From the NCBI RefSeq assembly GCF_000764305.2, contig NW_025941413.1, positions 186,001-250,000 on the forward strand: 64,000 nt of DNA, read 5' to 3'. This stretch comes from Hyalella azteca. Its lineage: Eukaryota; Arthropoda; Malacostraca; Amphipoda; Hyalellidae. Both the position numbers and the translations under genes were made by a program. The notes under the pieces are model-generated. The model had not been told where the DNA came from and made no database searches. It saw nothing but the letters and a program-made list of their open reading frames with translations. This document shows, one piece after another, positions 13,151 through 26,587 of the stretch (positions within the stretch are counted from its first letter, which is position 1; each line of letters starts with the position of its first letter).

Positions 13151-13306
13151 CTCACTGCTTCTCTGCCTCACTGCTTCTCTGCCTCACTGCTTCTCTGTCT
13201 CACTGCTTCTCTGCCTCACTGCTTCTCTGCCTCACTGCTTCTCTGCCTCACTGCTTCTCTGCCTCACTGCTTCTCTGCCTCACTGCTTCTCTGCCTCACT
13301 GCTTCA
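13151..13306. repeat. 16-bp pyrimidine-rich minisatellite (CTGCCTCACTGCTTCT)n
   Basis: About ten units with a single C/T change in the third. The strand is almost purely pyrimidine plus G, a polypyrimidine tract of about 150 bp that could look like many weak splice acceptors within the intron. Confidence 0.95.
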
Positions 13307-16300
13307 CCAACTCGCTCTCCTCTCATTCATCACACGGCGAGCAGGCTGCCTCTCTTCCGCCAGTTCTGGCCCGCACCACCAGATTCTCGCCTCCATTTCC
13401 TCCCATAGCAACTGGGCACGGCGCAATATTATGGCATCCGAGGCTTTCTTTTGTAATAATACTAACCTGGAAGTCTTTTTAATTCACTACAGCTTCATCA
13501 ATTTGATGCATTGATATTCCGATCTAAGATAAATTTATCGAGTGGTAGTAAATATTTTTCAATAAATTTGTGCGTTACCGTTTTTTAGTCTTCCGATAAA
13601 AAATAGCCGGCTGGGTTTTATCCATCGTCAGATTTTTTTATATATTTGGAATAGAGACTGACTCTCATTTCAATTTTTTGTCGAGCATGGTTTTTTTGTA
13701 TGAAACGGTATGTAGTAGTTAGTTCCAGTTGCAGATCGTAAATATAATAGTTTTTAGAATAAAAATTTTCGTGTTGAAAATTCGAAAGCTACCATCCTTC
13801 TAGCAGAATGATTTCCCCTCCTTTATAAAATATCTAAACTAAATTGATTCTTTAGTCAGTTTAGCATAACAGGCTTTAAAAAAATTCACGAAATTGAAAA
13901 ATTTGCTATGGCGACAACTGAAATTACCGGAAAATGTTTGATAAATATTCGGAGTGCTATTGGTGGTTTTTGCTGAAAGCTTGAAGGTGGTTTTATCTGA
14001 AGGCATCAGACTGGGTTTGGAGTCAATATGAGAAGAATATGAGGCGTGTTGAGTTATAGCTTCTTCTAAGAACTTGTTCGCTGCAACAGAGAACTATTTC
14101 ACGAGAATCCGAATACACATGTAATGAGGAGCTGGTCGAGTTCTACATTGACTTAAATACTTTGTTGTGATGTAAAATACTCACACTCGGCATATGCATG
14201 GTAAAATATCAATACTGATTTATTTATCTCTTGGAGTCGATTTAGGGTGCATGCATCTGTCCACTAATTTCTGTCTCAACGTTAGGACAAATCTGCCCAG
14301 GCTGCAGGCATAAATAACGGAACAGTTGGATGGTGGATGTTAGATGCACATAACGTCGTCTGACGCTGAATTCCTGAGACCGGAAGTCTTGCATACATTT
14401 CACTACATATCAATTTCTTATCAACCAGCTCTGCTGATGTGTTGTTTATGTTTTATGACCAACGTCAAGAAATTCTTGACGTATTTACTACTTCAGGCTT
14501 TCTGAAGAACTTTTCGCAAGTCCCGCTCTCGTTGGACTTATATGTTCCTTTCCTTTAGTGTTTCCCCCTTGGCAGTCATAAATATTTTACAGTACAAAGC
14601 CGCGTATTTGATGCGTCATTTCCCGATTTCTGCAAGTTTCCTAATACTGCGCGTTTGCGTTTTCAATATTTTGTTTGCACTCACGAACATGCATAAGCAA
14701 CGATATCTTTTTACAGTTCCGCAGTGCAGTCAGCACTGAAGTAATATTTTTCCTTGTGTTGGTTTTGTACCAAGCATATCATGATTGTAGTTTTTATCAA
14801 CAATCGTTGCCGGTGTAATCGCCTCAAACGTTTTCGGCTTGTTTAAAAAAATTAACCGTGTGAAGCAAAGCGTCGTCTTTCGAGCGCATAGTGACTGGAA
14901 CTAATGTAAATGTTATTTCATGTGTCACTTGGTTAAATAATCTGTAAACAAAATCGGCCGCGGCTTGTTGTTCATCACAGACGGACTTTAATACTCAGGA
15001 CTAGTAGCTGAAGAAGGAACTAAAATTTCTCACTGTCTTGCAACATGAAATTCAAACGAATTTCTCTATTAGTAAAACGTATAAATACGTCAAGAATTCT
15101 CTTCTAATTTAATATTTTAGCTCGTACTCTACACTTGAATCGAATTAACATACTCGTGTCCCGTGTCGGAAAGGAAATCATATATCTGTTCTTATTTTAC
15201 TGCGTTAGTGTACACGGAAGATTAAATTTCAGATAATGCCCCAGCCGTTGCTCCTGTAGCATAGCCTCGTGCTCCAGGTAGCGCCCCACCCCGTTAGTTA
15301 AGGTCAATGTTTGCTCAATCTCTGCCCCCTGTACAGAGACCTGCGTTATCTGGACTCGCATGGTTCGGCGTAGCTAAAATCAATTTGACTTTTACGGAAC
15401 TAATTGTGATCCTTCTAAAATTAATAGTTGATTGCGGCCCACTAATTATATTGAATACTTTATTTTAGCATTTCGCTGTTATGTTGCTGGAAATCGAGTG
15501 TATTCGTGAATTTTAATTTAACGGCATAGTGTGGTGGAAGGAACGGTCTGACTAGATTATTATTTGATTAGTCCTTGTTTCTGTATTAAAGATGAAAAAT
15601 TTATAATGCTCAGATTCATTTGGAGGCTTTGCCACTCGAGGTTTTGCTAAAACTACTCGAACTAGTAATTAATAAAAAATTCCAGCGGTATATATATGAA
15701 CGATATAACGCCAGAATTGCAATCACTCGTATATATACAGTCCTACAACCACAAACATTTAGCAATACTCTCTCACCAATAATATACACCATCAGAAAAT
15801 AGATTTTTTTACTCCTTCATACTTATTTACACGTTGTACGCACCTCCTTCGTAGCTCCGCCGCACTACACAAAGGAGCCGTCCGCGGCTACCCAAAACGA
15901 ACATTTTCTTATGTCCGTCTCATAACGCATTCCTTGAACGCCTTTGAGGACAATTTACGCTCATTATGGTTTTTTATTGATACGTTTGAGTTTGCCTCTA
16001 ATCTATTCCAGTGTTTGACTAATTCAGGGAGCAGTCTATTCTTCTTGTCCATGGCCTGATATCGGTGATTCTTTGAGTTGAACTTATGATAAAATTATGT
16101 ACTTTACGCCCATCATCACGTGTAATTCAGTGCGTCATTCTTTGATCCAGAATATTATTGACTTAAATGTGCAGTGCTATTCAGATTTCCTAACAAAACA
16201 GTGTTTTGTTTCATTTGTACGAGCTTGCCTGATTGTTTTTTGTTTGGGATTAGGTTTACTAGCTTGTTAGGAAGTTTAGAAATGTGTGATCGGCCTTTGG

Positions 16301-17328
16301 GTTATTGCCTGCAAAAATGCGGTATTTTGAGTGTCACAAATATTTTTCTTTTCTGCGCTGATTAATATTTTGCAAATACTTTTGCAATTGAAGCTATTTA
16401 ATTGAGCTCTGTCTATTTTGTTTGGATTTCAATTGTCTAAAATATAGAGAAATTTTATCATTTCAGTTGCTTGAAATATTTTTATCATGCTTGATACCTA
16501 TAACTGACAACTTGATTGAATTGAAGCGATACGTAATATTTAGAGACGTGAATAAATTTATAACAAAAGTCTGAATCTTCTATACGAAATTAAAAATATT
16601 TGGAAAACTTTACAAATTTATTTCCAAGATTTGTTCTACTTTGTATGTTTCTCTGGAACCCCAATCCACCGTAGAAATTACTGGAAAGGAAGCAAAATAC
16701 CTTATTTTTTTATCCTCCGCTCAGTCGCTTGCAGGCGTCTGCCGAGAAATTTATTTGCCGGGCCCGAATCCATTCTTTTACTTAAGTCAGTGATGGACCG
16801 CTCGAAAAAAAAGAAGACTTTGCTTCTTGAAGTTGCGCTCTTGGACTGAGCTGAACCTTCAGTCGTTTGCTGAGGTAGACGGTTTTTGCCCGGCAGTACA
16901 ATCTTGAAGCAAATAAAGCGGTTGCCTATTTAGCGTGACATTTATTGTACTGTTGTAGAAAAAATATAACATGGCTGACATGTCTCATTTGTTGTACGTA
17001 GATGTTTTTTACCAATTAATTCGTACTACCAAAAAAACGTTGTGTAAGCAATGCCGTGGATATATATATAGAATAATTATAGATGAATTTTCCTATCCTT
17101 GAGAATTTCATTATTCATATTTCTACCCAATATTGTCAGCATTTGCGACTGTCTCGTTATTTCGATTTTTGTGACTTTGCTCGTAATCACGCACGATGTT
17201 TGCATGCTGCCATAGCGGGATGGTTTAGTAGTATTTTCTAAAGCGGTCTACTTAAAAAATATCACTTTATCGGAATGCGACTATAAATTAACCACATCAT
17301 GGCAGTTTCAGGATTTCTGCAAATTGAA

Positions 17329-17431
17329 AACTCGTTATCCTTGCTTTATCGTTATAATATAAAGAACTTGTTATCGTTGTTTTATCGTTATAAGATCTAG
17401 AACTCGTTATCGGTGTTTTTGTCATTATCTT
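17329..17431. repeat. 36-bp tandem repeat, about 3 copies
   Basis: Units start with AACTCGTTATC at 17329, 17365 and 17401. The third copy is more diverged. Confidence 0.8.
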
Positions 17432-17867
17432 TCATTTTAGCGAATATCCATGAATTTATCACATATTGATATCCCGATTTAATTGGTGGTTATCTTGATG
17501 CGCGAGTCTAAATAACATTCCGCATTTGTACCAATTTCATTTACTTCGGTTTAGCTCCTATCATGATATTAATCGTACCAAGAACATATGCTGCCGTACA
17601 AATTATTTTTAGTAGGCATCTTATACAGATTTGTCCTCTGAACATAGTGTTGATTAGCCATCAGAAAATTTACGAATCTACGCAATAACTGGAATTTGTG
17701 TTGTTAAAATTAATTGTAAAATATTCACAAAAATGAAATGCATCTCGGTGGTACCGAAAAGAGTACTCCTTGGAAAAAAGTGAAGTGACGAAGTATGAGA
17801 GTGCGTCACAGCTCATTTGGTCGTGGAAGCTTTAGCCTCTGCTGTCTGCACGCATCATTCGCTAATG

Positions 17868-18105
17868 GAACTTCACTCTGCCAGGCAGTCGTGGCATGGT
17901 GCACTCTGTTGAACTTCACTCTGCCGGGCAGTCGTGGCGTGGTGCGCTCTGTTGAACTTCACTCTGCCAGGCAGTCGTGGCGTGGTGCAGGCAGTCGTGG
18001 CATGGTGCACTCTGTTGAACTTCACTCTGCCGGGCAGTCGCGGCATGGTGCGCTCTGTTGAACTTCACTCTGCCGGGCAGTCGTGGCGTGGTGTGCTCTG
18101 TTGAC
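17868..18105. repeat. 43-bp minisatellite, about 5 copies
   Basis: Units built on GTTGAACTTCACTCTGCC followed by GGGCAGTCGTGGCGTGGTGC, with C/A/G variants and one partial unit (GCAGGCAGTCGTGGCATGG) inserted near 17985. GC-rich against an AT-rich background. The short open frames on both strands are by-products. Confidence 0.93.
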
Positions 18106-20062
18106 ATTCACTGCCGAGTAGCGGAACACTCCTGGTATTGAATCTTGCTAAAGTATTCATGACAGAACTAAGTCTGGTCGGAATTGTGTCTAACTCCTTT
18201 ATTCAGAACATCACAGTATTGGCTCGTTGTTGGTTGCTTAAATTTAATATTTTACTGCCTAGATAATACAATATCATTTCGGCTCAGAAGTGTTCTGATC
18301 TACAGTATATTTGAATTGCAACGTACAGACCCTGGGTCAATTTGAAAATTGTTTTCATAGCTCTCGAGTCCATTATCGTAGGGAGCAGCACTGTTGAATG
18401 AAGAAGGCCTCCTCAATAAAGATAAAGTTTATGTTAATTCAATGTAGAGAGATTTTGATGCGAGCGAATTATCGCAACAAAAATTACAATTCTCGCTTTC
18501 GGAAATATAGGGTATTAATTGATAGGCTCATTTGGTGGCATCATTGGAATACCACTAAGGGTAATCAGACCATTGCTTCCGTTGATGAAGTCTTATATAT
18601 AAGTTCGATGAATTTTGATGTTGACTCTCTTGACATCGAATAATTTTCGTTTGGAAAGCACGGAAAAAGAATTTACATAAGCGCTAATTTCTAACGAAAC
18701 TTTGTCGCGTTGCGGAAAAAGCCTTCTTTTACTAGACTACCACATCACGCTACGAAATATAGATAAATTGTAGGGTCTGATTTTCCTTGCCAACGATTGA
18801 TCTTAATTCTTCGCAATAGAATTCAATAGAGCCGCGACAACAATGCTGACCCTCGTTTAATTTTCATTACTGTTGAATTAATTTTCAAAATTCAAAATCG
18901 AGTTCAACGCATCAACTTATTAATTTTTTCACTTCAGCTGACAATTTGATTCAACCGAAGTTATCTACCAGCGCTCTCTCAATTGCTCGTTGTGCACTTG
19001 AGTTTTGCTGAATATGTAGGAGTGCTGTAATACTTAGAACTATAGGCACGTTAATATTTGATGTTATCCCTAATTTATGTCAATCCTTTATCCTTTATTT
19101 TCTATTAATTTGCATGTAATCTATCTTGAAATGAAATCGATTAAAGCTATCGGTCCTGAGGGCCCAAGTACAAATATGTTATTAAAGCTCTACTGCCTAT
19201 CGCGTGTCTGGCAAAGGCTTCTCCATAACTTTGCTTTCATTTTGTAATTTATGATATAAATTTATATTGCATTACTGTCGTATGCATAGCAAATTTGCCT
19301 GCCCTTAATAAATGAGTATTTAGTGTAGGTACCAGCCTGAAGTCGCTCTCCTCAATCTGTGCTCAGATCGTTCTTCTTGCATGGCTCTGCAGCGAAGACC
19401 TAGAATGCGTCCATGCACCTGAGGTCAACTCTAACAATAGCAGGCAGAGCAAAGAAGGTGCTCTACCCACTGCAGATATTGCTTCTAGGAAGTGACTGTG
19501 TTCTAGCTCTCCATTAATGAAATGAGAAACATCCAGGCACGATAAATTGCCAGGTCACGGTTGGGGAAAGCGCCCTACCTGAGCTTGCGGACCAAAGTGT
19601 ATTTCATTGCAACTGTGACTGTCATTTCTGATAAGGGTCTAAAGTAAGCCTTTATCTGGCTGTAAGAAGAAGATTTGCCTTTTAATGAATTGGGTAAGCT
19701 TGACATTGACCTTATTCATTGACATTGACCTTGACCGCCGTAGAGACCTTATCAGCAAGTGAGCTATGCAAATTCAATTCAACGCATCACGGGCCTATCG
19801 CTAATGGAAAAGAAAATTTTAGATTCAAAATCACTTCTGAGTTTTGTATGTGATGGTTTAGGATCATCTCAAAAGCTTTATTGATATATTTTGTCAGCAA
19901 TTATAGTTATATAAACAAATACTTGAATTTCAGATTGAACTGGAGCGTCGTAGGGAGTGGGGCACATTTTTAACACCCGCCTGATGTTGTAAAAAATATA
20001 ACTCAGTACTCACTGCAGTGAGTGACAGAGAGCGCATTTTTTCGTCGACGAAAAAGTAAGTC

Positions 20063-20093
20063 ACGGACGGACGGACAGACAGACGGACGGACA
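20063..20093. repeat. GGAC/AGAC microsatellite
   Basis: A run of ACGG/ACAG tetranucleotides preceded by a CGTCGACG palindrome and followed by ATGACGAGCGCAATAG. Such tails can mark the 3' end of a short retroelement, but no body is recognised here. Confidence 0.75.
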
Positions 20094-20930
20094 TGACGAG
20101 CGCAATAGTGCATATTTTCCATAAATGAGAAAATGCGCTAAAAAGGCAAGCTGTTTATAGAGATAGCTGTCATAGCACGAGTAGGCGGGATTATTTGTCA
20201 TGCGCGCACAGTCTGCTTCTTGAAGATTTGCAAATGTGTCCCACTATCCCAATATGGCGAATTTAGCTTATTTTCCGATTACTTTGCATCCAAACATTTA
20301 GCTAATTCATATTGTCATCCACATGAGGCAGTGAAGCCACAGGATTCTTATTGTCGTTGGTCTAGAACATACCAGCAGATGTCTTTTTACACGGAAAGAT
20401 GGGATTTCGCTCAGGCAGGCGAAAAAATGAGAAGGTACTCCCATGTTGACAAATTAGATATAACGTTAGAGAGCACAACGCACATACATGGTAGAATGTG
20501 GTGAAAAATATTGATAGTTATAAATACATTTTCTGGAAGTCGAGCTTTAACTTGGGTATCTCCTATACCTGTCAATTACACTGAGATTAAATGAAACTTT
20601 TTCGAATAGCTGGAGAAGTTCTGTGCAAAATAAGCGCGATTTTTGTTAACGCGATGCTTTTAAATTCATCAGTTTTATTGACGTTATTTCATCATTTGAT
20701 TATCATTTGAATGATGGTAATCGAAATGATGAATGATCAATTCATCATACGACATTACCCGCTTTTTCTTTGAGGGCTATTTTACCTCATTATCATTTCT
20801 GACAAATAAATTTTTCTTTACATTTTCTGCGTTTTCTTGCATTCTTCTTTTTCGCCGAATAGGTCTTATCTAGATGCCAAAATAGGAGTTCGTTAATTGA
20901 TATCTACGATCAGAAGTAACGGCGCTCTTA

Positions 20931-22011
20931 CGAGGGTGCTTTCAAAATGTTCGTGTAGAATGAATATAACGGAAAATTCTATGAAATAATACGATGCCAA
21001 TGCACCAAAACGATCCTGTCTCACTGTTGTATATCGCGTTATCTTTTGAACCCTTAAATTAATATTACAATCGCGGGGAGCTGCTTTAAGAGCAACAACC
21101 GATCATGCAGCGCGGCATCTGCCGAAATCGAGGCCTGGCCAAACCTCAAATTCATGGTGAAGCTTTGGTGGAAGAACAGCCAGATCATTGACCTTCTGGA
21201 AGAAGCTTATGGACAGTGCCTCAAATAAATCAATCGTCTCATAAGGGAAAGGAATGAGACCGAATATGGCTTCCGCAGGGGCAGTCTACGCACATGAGTT
21301 TGTGTGGAGAACATTGATGCTGCTCGTGATCTCATTCAGAAAGATAGGCGAACAAGCACCGAATCAATAGCAGAGACACTTAACATCTCCATGGGTTCCA
21401 TACCGTACACACAATTCTGGTGAGGAGTTTGGGGCTGAGCAAGCCCTCTGCTCAATTAATGGGTTCCCAGGCTGTTGTGCCCAGATCAGCAAGAATCACG
21501 GGCAGATCGTTCTATGGAAATTTAGAAAAAAGTGGTTAAAAACCTTGAACTATTTCTAAAGCGGATTGTGACCGGGGATGAAACGTGGCTCTACCATTAT
21601 ACGATCCCGAGTACAAAACTCGATCGAAGCACTGGCTGTTCAAGGGAGGATGTTGGCCCGTCAAATAAAAATCTGAGCGATATAGAGGGAAGGTTTTCTG
21701 TTATGCTGTGCTACGCGAATTTCGATGGGAAATCATTCGGAATCCAGCTTATAGGACCGATAATCCGACTTTTATTTCCAAACCTGAAAAAATCATTGAA
21801 AGGTACCCAGTTTCCATCAATTGAAGCTGCAAAAAGAGCTGCCAAAACATGGTTCATCGCATGCTTCTCACTTTCACACAGATGGACTTAATGGCTGGTA
21901 TCAGCATTTGCAGATTCGTATTAGCTTAGGTATAGTATATGTAATAAAATGAACCTCATGACTTCGATCGTTTTTTCAACCTATTTTTCCATGAAATTTT
22001 TAAGCCCCCCG
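20931..22011 (+). mobile_element. Degenerate Tc1/mariner-type transposon
   Basis: The ends form imperfect inverted repeats of about 25 bp: GAGGGTGCTTTCAAAATG at 20932 and, reversed, GGGGGGCTTAAAAATTTCAT from 22010. The left end is preceded by TA. Translation across broken frames shows mariner transposase hallmarks: a helix-turn-helix-like region around 21310-21405 (AARDLIQKDRRTSTESIAET, then LNISMGS) and a catalytic block around 21550-21600 (RIVTGDETWLYHYT, containing the first acidic residue of the DD(34)D triad). Stops and frameshifts interrupt the gene throughout, and about 1.08 kb is shorter than the usual 1.3 kb. It is a dead, old copy. The longest surviving open stretch is 21532-21891. 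Confidence 0.85.
21532..21891 (+). pseudogene. Mariner transposase remnant (C-terminal half)
   Basis: An open segment of about 119 codons inside the mariner copy. Near its start is FLKRIVTGDETWLYHY, the well-conserved catalytic block of mariner transposases. The text after it is diverged, the second catalytic Asp region is not clearly conserved, and it lacks the N-terminal DNA-binding half in frame. It is non-functional. Confidence 0.8.
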
Positions 22012-22766
22012 GTTCAGGAGCATTTCACCACTGATTGGGATGATATAATATCAGAGCACCTATTCCAAACCGCACGCTTCTGAAGGAAAAATACTCGGAA
22101 ATGTCGAGGGAATAATGCTGAATTCCAAAGAAATTTTCCTTCCTACTTTATTCAAACATAAAAAATGCATGTCTGGTTCACTGACCGTAAGTTGCTAACT
22201 CGTGCAAAGTTAAGACGATAAGAGAAAGGCCGCTAAAAGTTGTAGTATTCATTTTTCTGGAACTAAACCCTCTGTATTAAAATACCATTCTTTATAATCT
22301 GATCATTTCGAGGATCTTGTACACTATTTTTAAAGTTACATCAATGAAAGCCCGTATTTTTAATCTTCAACGCATGCCTGAGTTCAATTTCATCCTATTT
22401 TGAATTAACGAGTGTGTCAGAAGACGTTCGTGTGGAAGCAGAATCGACGTATAAGGCTGCATATCCGATCACCTTAAATGCGCTGTCCGTTTCACATATG
22501 AGATTAACCATTTCCTAAGAAATGTTTTTGTATTTGATTACTGATACTGAAATTTTGCTAAAACTTACGTGAAAGAAAAAAACGACTATGCTGAACTGCA
22601 TGTCCTATAATTTAAAGGCTAAACGAAGTACGAAATAAATGACACTTTTATTTGTCACATCTGCCAGACACATTCGCAGAATGAGTCAATGAGAGGAACT
22701 TGTTATTTTGAATTTTCAAGCCTCCACTGACTGCGATACCCGATTAAGTCGGAATCTCGGAACTGT

Positions 22767-22915
22767 CCTGGGCCTATACCTTAAAAAAAGTTGAGAGATC
22801 GTAAGTTCATCAGCCAATCATTGACGGCCTTTCAAGCAAAATCCACCAATCATAGACAAGAAAATAGAGCGTAAGTACTTACGTTCACTTAGCGAATTTT
22901 GAAAGTCTGGCCCCG
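22767..22915 (+). mobile_element. Short TIR element (MITE) family 1, copy A
   Basis: About 149 bp, bounded by CCTGGGCCTATAC on the left and GAAAGTCTGGCCCCGG on the right, which are imperfect reverse complements. The interior carries a conserved core (ATCATTGACGGCC, AATCATAGACAAGAAAATAG) and a perfect palindrome CGTAAGTACTTACG at about 22870. Three other copies lie at 27199, 35865 and 36321. Confidence 0.8.
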
Positions 22916-24184
22916 GCAACAGAAGCTCAAGTCTTCCTCTTCGAGCTCGGTCGCAAATGACGGTTCATGATGGCCCCTCTCACGAGGACCATTTGAAACG
23001 TTCAGCTTCCAGCCCCGAGTTCGATCCTCTGGATGTTGATCCTCTCTGCTGTTTATTTTTCGATTGAACGAAAGATTGATTAATCAGTTGATGCCTGTCT
23101 GCTAATCATACCCGTTCTTGAATAATTTGCTTGCTTTTGCATTCTATGATACAATATAGGAACATTCTGATGTAAAATTGCTCCCGTGGTACGAAATAAA
23201 AATAAAATTGATTGATTTAATTCTGCCTAGGGGTAAGGGTGAAGTTATGTTATAAAAATTACAATCTACTTGTATTATTCTGAGGTGTAAATTGAGACCG
23301 GTAATATTGTGATGGGACACTAATCCTGGAGGAAGAATTGTCCTTCAAATTAGAGTCGGAGAAAATCTTAACTTTGCCGTATTTTCCAGTTTACCAACTT
23401 CCTCTCAGAAGAGATGTGTGCCATGGAGGTGTAATGCTGTAATTCTAATTCGATTTATGGTTTAGTTCGCGTCCCAACGCCTCGTTCAAAACGCTTGGCC
23501 ATCCTTCAGAATTGACAGCTGTTGAAGAGCTCGACTTCACAAGTCAAAGAGCTCGAGTTTACCTCCATTCGCCCGCAGTTGACTGATTTACTCTGGGGAG
23601 AAGTTCTCTAAGGATGTCTTCTGAAGCGGCGACGTTCTAGAATTGGATATTTACTCTGAAATTCATTTCAGGAAGGGAAATATTAACTCAATTTCTGTCT
23701 GGTCGCTGTTTTATCGAATTGTCTATTCTCGTTCGAGGTTTAAATAAGTCGTAAAAAAATTCCCTCGTGCAAAAATTATAATATTTGTTACGAGACTAGC
23801 TTTTGAAATGTGTTCTTTTATTAACATATTCAATAATTCTTTTCAAAATTAAGGAAATGATGAAGTTCGATAGATTACTCTGATTATTTATTTTTATTCA
23901 ACGCTCTATGGCCACAACCACGATTTTACGACGCAATCCTAATTGGTGAATCGTAAATTTTTAAAAGATTCTCTAGCCAAGGAGATTTTTGTTGTTTTTC
24001 TTAGGATTTTTGTTGTTTCTCAATGGAAAATGTAAGGTTTGGGTCGAGCCTTACGCTCTAAAGACTGTTCTGTGCTACAAATTCTGACGTTGCGTGCATT
24101 ACAGCGCACTTTGACATTGTGCAGTAAAACTGAATAAACGATGCTGCTAAACGCCTAATGGGGTCTAGGCTCGCCAGCTTCCCT

Positions 24185-24296
24185 TTTCAACAGGGCTCCG
24201 CTAAACAGCACTTCGCTTACAACAGCGCTAGGCTTTTAACAGCGCTCATCTTGCAGCAGCGCTCAGCTTTCAACAGCGCTCAGCTACAAAATAATA
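24185..24296. repeat. 17-18-bp degenerate tandem repeat (AACAGCGCTCAGCTTTC)n
   Basis: About six diverged units, each with an AACAGCGCT-like core, alternating with CAGCT/CATCT variants. Confidence 0.75.
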
Positions 24297-25409
24297 TTTG
24301 ATTGGAGTGCTCAGCTCTAGCGAACAGCTCAGCACAACTATCAAAATGGTATTTATTTTATGCGTGAAATCTCCCGTTTCGTTCCTGCCAACAATATTCT
24401 AGACTTCGCAAGTTCGCATTTTATAGTTAGCCAATTTTGATTCTTTCACTTATAGTGCCTCGATGTCGACGTTGATGAACGCCTCGTTTACGTTAACTCT
24501 GAAGCAAATTATTCTGCCGCACGTTGCCTGTGGGACTTCATTTGCCTAATAGACAAAACTGTCTTACGGTGCAGATTTTGTGGTTATTCTTGCGTCAACG
24601 CCGATGGAAGAACTTAGGTTATTTCCTCATCTTGAGATGTAAGTAGGAGTAAGCCAGTGAAAGACCAAGAGAATTCTTTAACGCCTCTTTATGTTCATGG
24701 AGAGGCGCGCATCTCGTTAGGTACTGCATCTCATCACCATCTTGATTTTTCGTTTAGGCTCGATTGCAGGATTTATGTTTAAAAACACACTTTGTATATT
24801 TCTAGTCATATTAATAAGCGTTCAACGTAAGACAATAGAATTATTAGTCATATTATAGTCATGTTATTAATCGTTTTGCAATGGGAGATATGGATTCCCT
24901 CGACATGGGAGTTGTGATTCAATCAACATCGTCAAGGGTCACTTTTTCATGCTTTTTAGAAGCTTGTGAAATTGTTCTATATTTCCAACATTGTCTTGTC
25001 TTGCTAAATCGTCGTTGTTTCGATCAAGTGGTTAACGAGAGATATGGTAGATAATTCATTATCCGTGCTTGATTTGCTTGCCGCCAAATTTTGGTACCTA
25101 TACGTTTGTTTTGAGTTGGTGGTAAATTTATCACTGAAATTAAATTGTACGGCTTAATGAACAAATATCTTCGGCCATGTGCCGCATAATTACGTGTCAT
25201 AACGGTCTTTATTCGAAATTAAAAAAAAGGCAAATTGAATCTGTCAGTTATGAACATTTTGCACGTCTTTCTATTTAAGCGAAATTGTTTAAAAAAATAT
25301 TTGTTATTAGTTCCGCCCAATATCTGTAAATTTTCTCTCTTTAAACCGAGTTTGTATGACAATATGAAATATAAACGTTTTTCATCTACTGTGGCAACAC
25401 TTGCTGCTA

Positions 25410-25963
25410 CAGAGTGATTTACGGAAACTTCGTGATATGAAAGCTCAATGAAAGAAAGAATTAGTAACGATATTATTATAATAGAAATTTTATTAAAGAC
25501 ATTACCTGAATTTTTGTATCATTTGGTTTTGAAAATGACTCCGGCAAATGACAGCCCCCATTGTCAATGCATTCAGTTAGTCGATTTTTAAAGTTCCGTT
25601 CAACTCGCTGAAGCTTATTGATGGCCCGATACTCCGATTTAGCTGTGTGAATTTTGTATTGGGTTATCTGAAATCAATTGTTTACAATGACTGTCGAAGG
25701 ACCCTACCTCGCTAGCAGAACAACATACGTCAAGCCATCGCCAACATAACCGTCAATACCCTTTAGGAGTTGAACGGAACTTCAAAAATCGACTAACTGA
25801 ATGCATTGGCCATAGGGGCCGTCATTTGTCCGATGTCATCTTTAAAACTAAGTGATACAAAAATTCAGTTAATGAATTTATCAATAAAATTTATATCGTA
25901 ATGATATCTATATTAGTTTTTTTATTGAGCTTTCAAATCAGGAAGTTTCCGTGAATCGCCCTG
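25410..25963. mobile_element. Non-autonomous element with 197-bp terminal inverted repeats
   Basis: The arm 25410-25606 is the reverse complement of 25767-25963 along its whole 197 bp with moderate divergence. Examples are CAGAGTGATTTACGGAAACT against CAGGGCGATTCACGGAAACT at the tips, and GCATTCAGTTAGTCGATTTT near the inner ends. A 160-bp unique centre separates them and contains no coding sequence. It is a foldback-type or MITE-like element. The CAG tip resembles hAT-type ends, but no clear 8-bp target duplication is seen, so the superfamily is open. Confidence 0.88.
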
Positions 25964-26394
25964 TTGTTACCGCTTAATTTTTTTTCAATCCGTTTGAAAA
26001 CCTGAATTTTCGCTCCTAAATTTTGAAACATATATAGAGAAACCAAGCTTTCTTCCCTCAATATTGATTTCTTTTCGCCCAGCGATTTCGATTGTTTAAC
26101 AAAGCAGTGCTTTCAAGATCCACCTCATGAACTTCACTTTTTAGGTATGACTTTATTTCCATCTTCAAAATGTCATAAATATACGACTTAGAGCTCACGG
26201 GCTACAAGGTTAAAATTTTAATTTTACGACGCATGTGTGAAGAACAAAGATTGTCATTGTGGAGGCTGTAGTGAGCACTGCGTGAGAGGAGGCGATATTG
26301 ATCCACCTGTTGTGTGGCGACCTCCTCCAGCGCGGTCCTCTCCTTCTGCTGATCCTGAACCCATTTCTGCAAGTCCCAGCTGTCGGAAAGTCCT

Positions 26395-26587
26395 TTCCTG
26401 TTCTAATATTTATCAACTTTTTGTGTGTATGTATATCAATAACTAGAATTTGCCGGAGAGTCAATTCCTGTTCTAATATTTATCAACTTTTTATGTGTAT
26501 GTATATCAATAACTAGAATTTGTTGGAAAAGCCTGATTTCCTGTTTTAATATTTATTAATTATTTGTTTGTAGCTGTATAAATAACT
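26395..26587. repeat. 70-bp tandem repeat, about 2.7 copies
   Basis: Units start with TTCCTGTTCTAATATTTAT at 26395, 26465 and 26538. The first two are about 95 percent alike, and the third is diverged. Confidence 0.88.
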
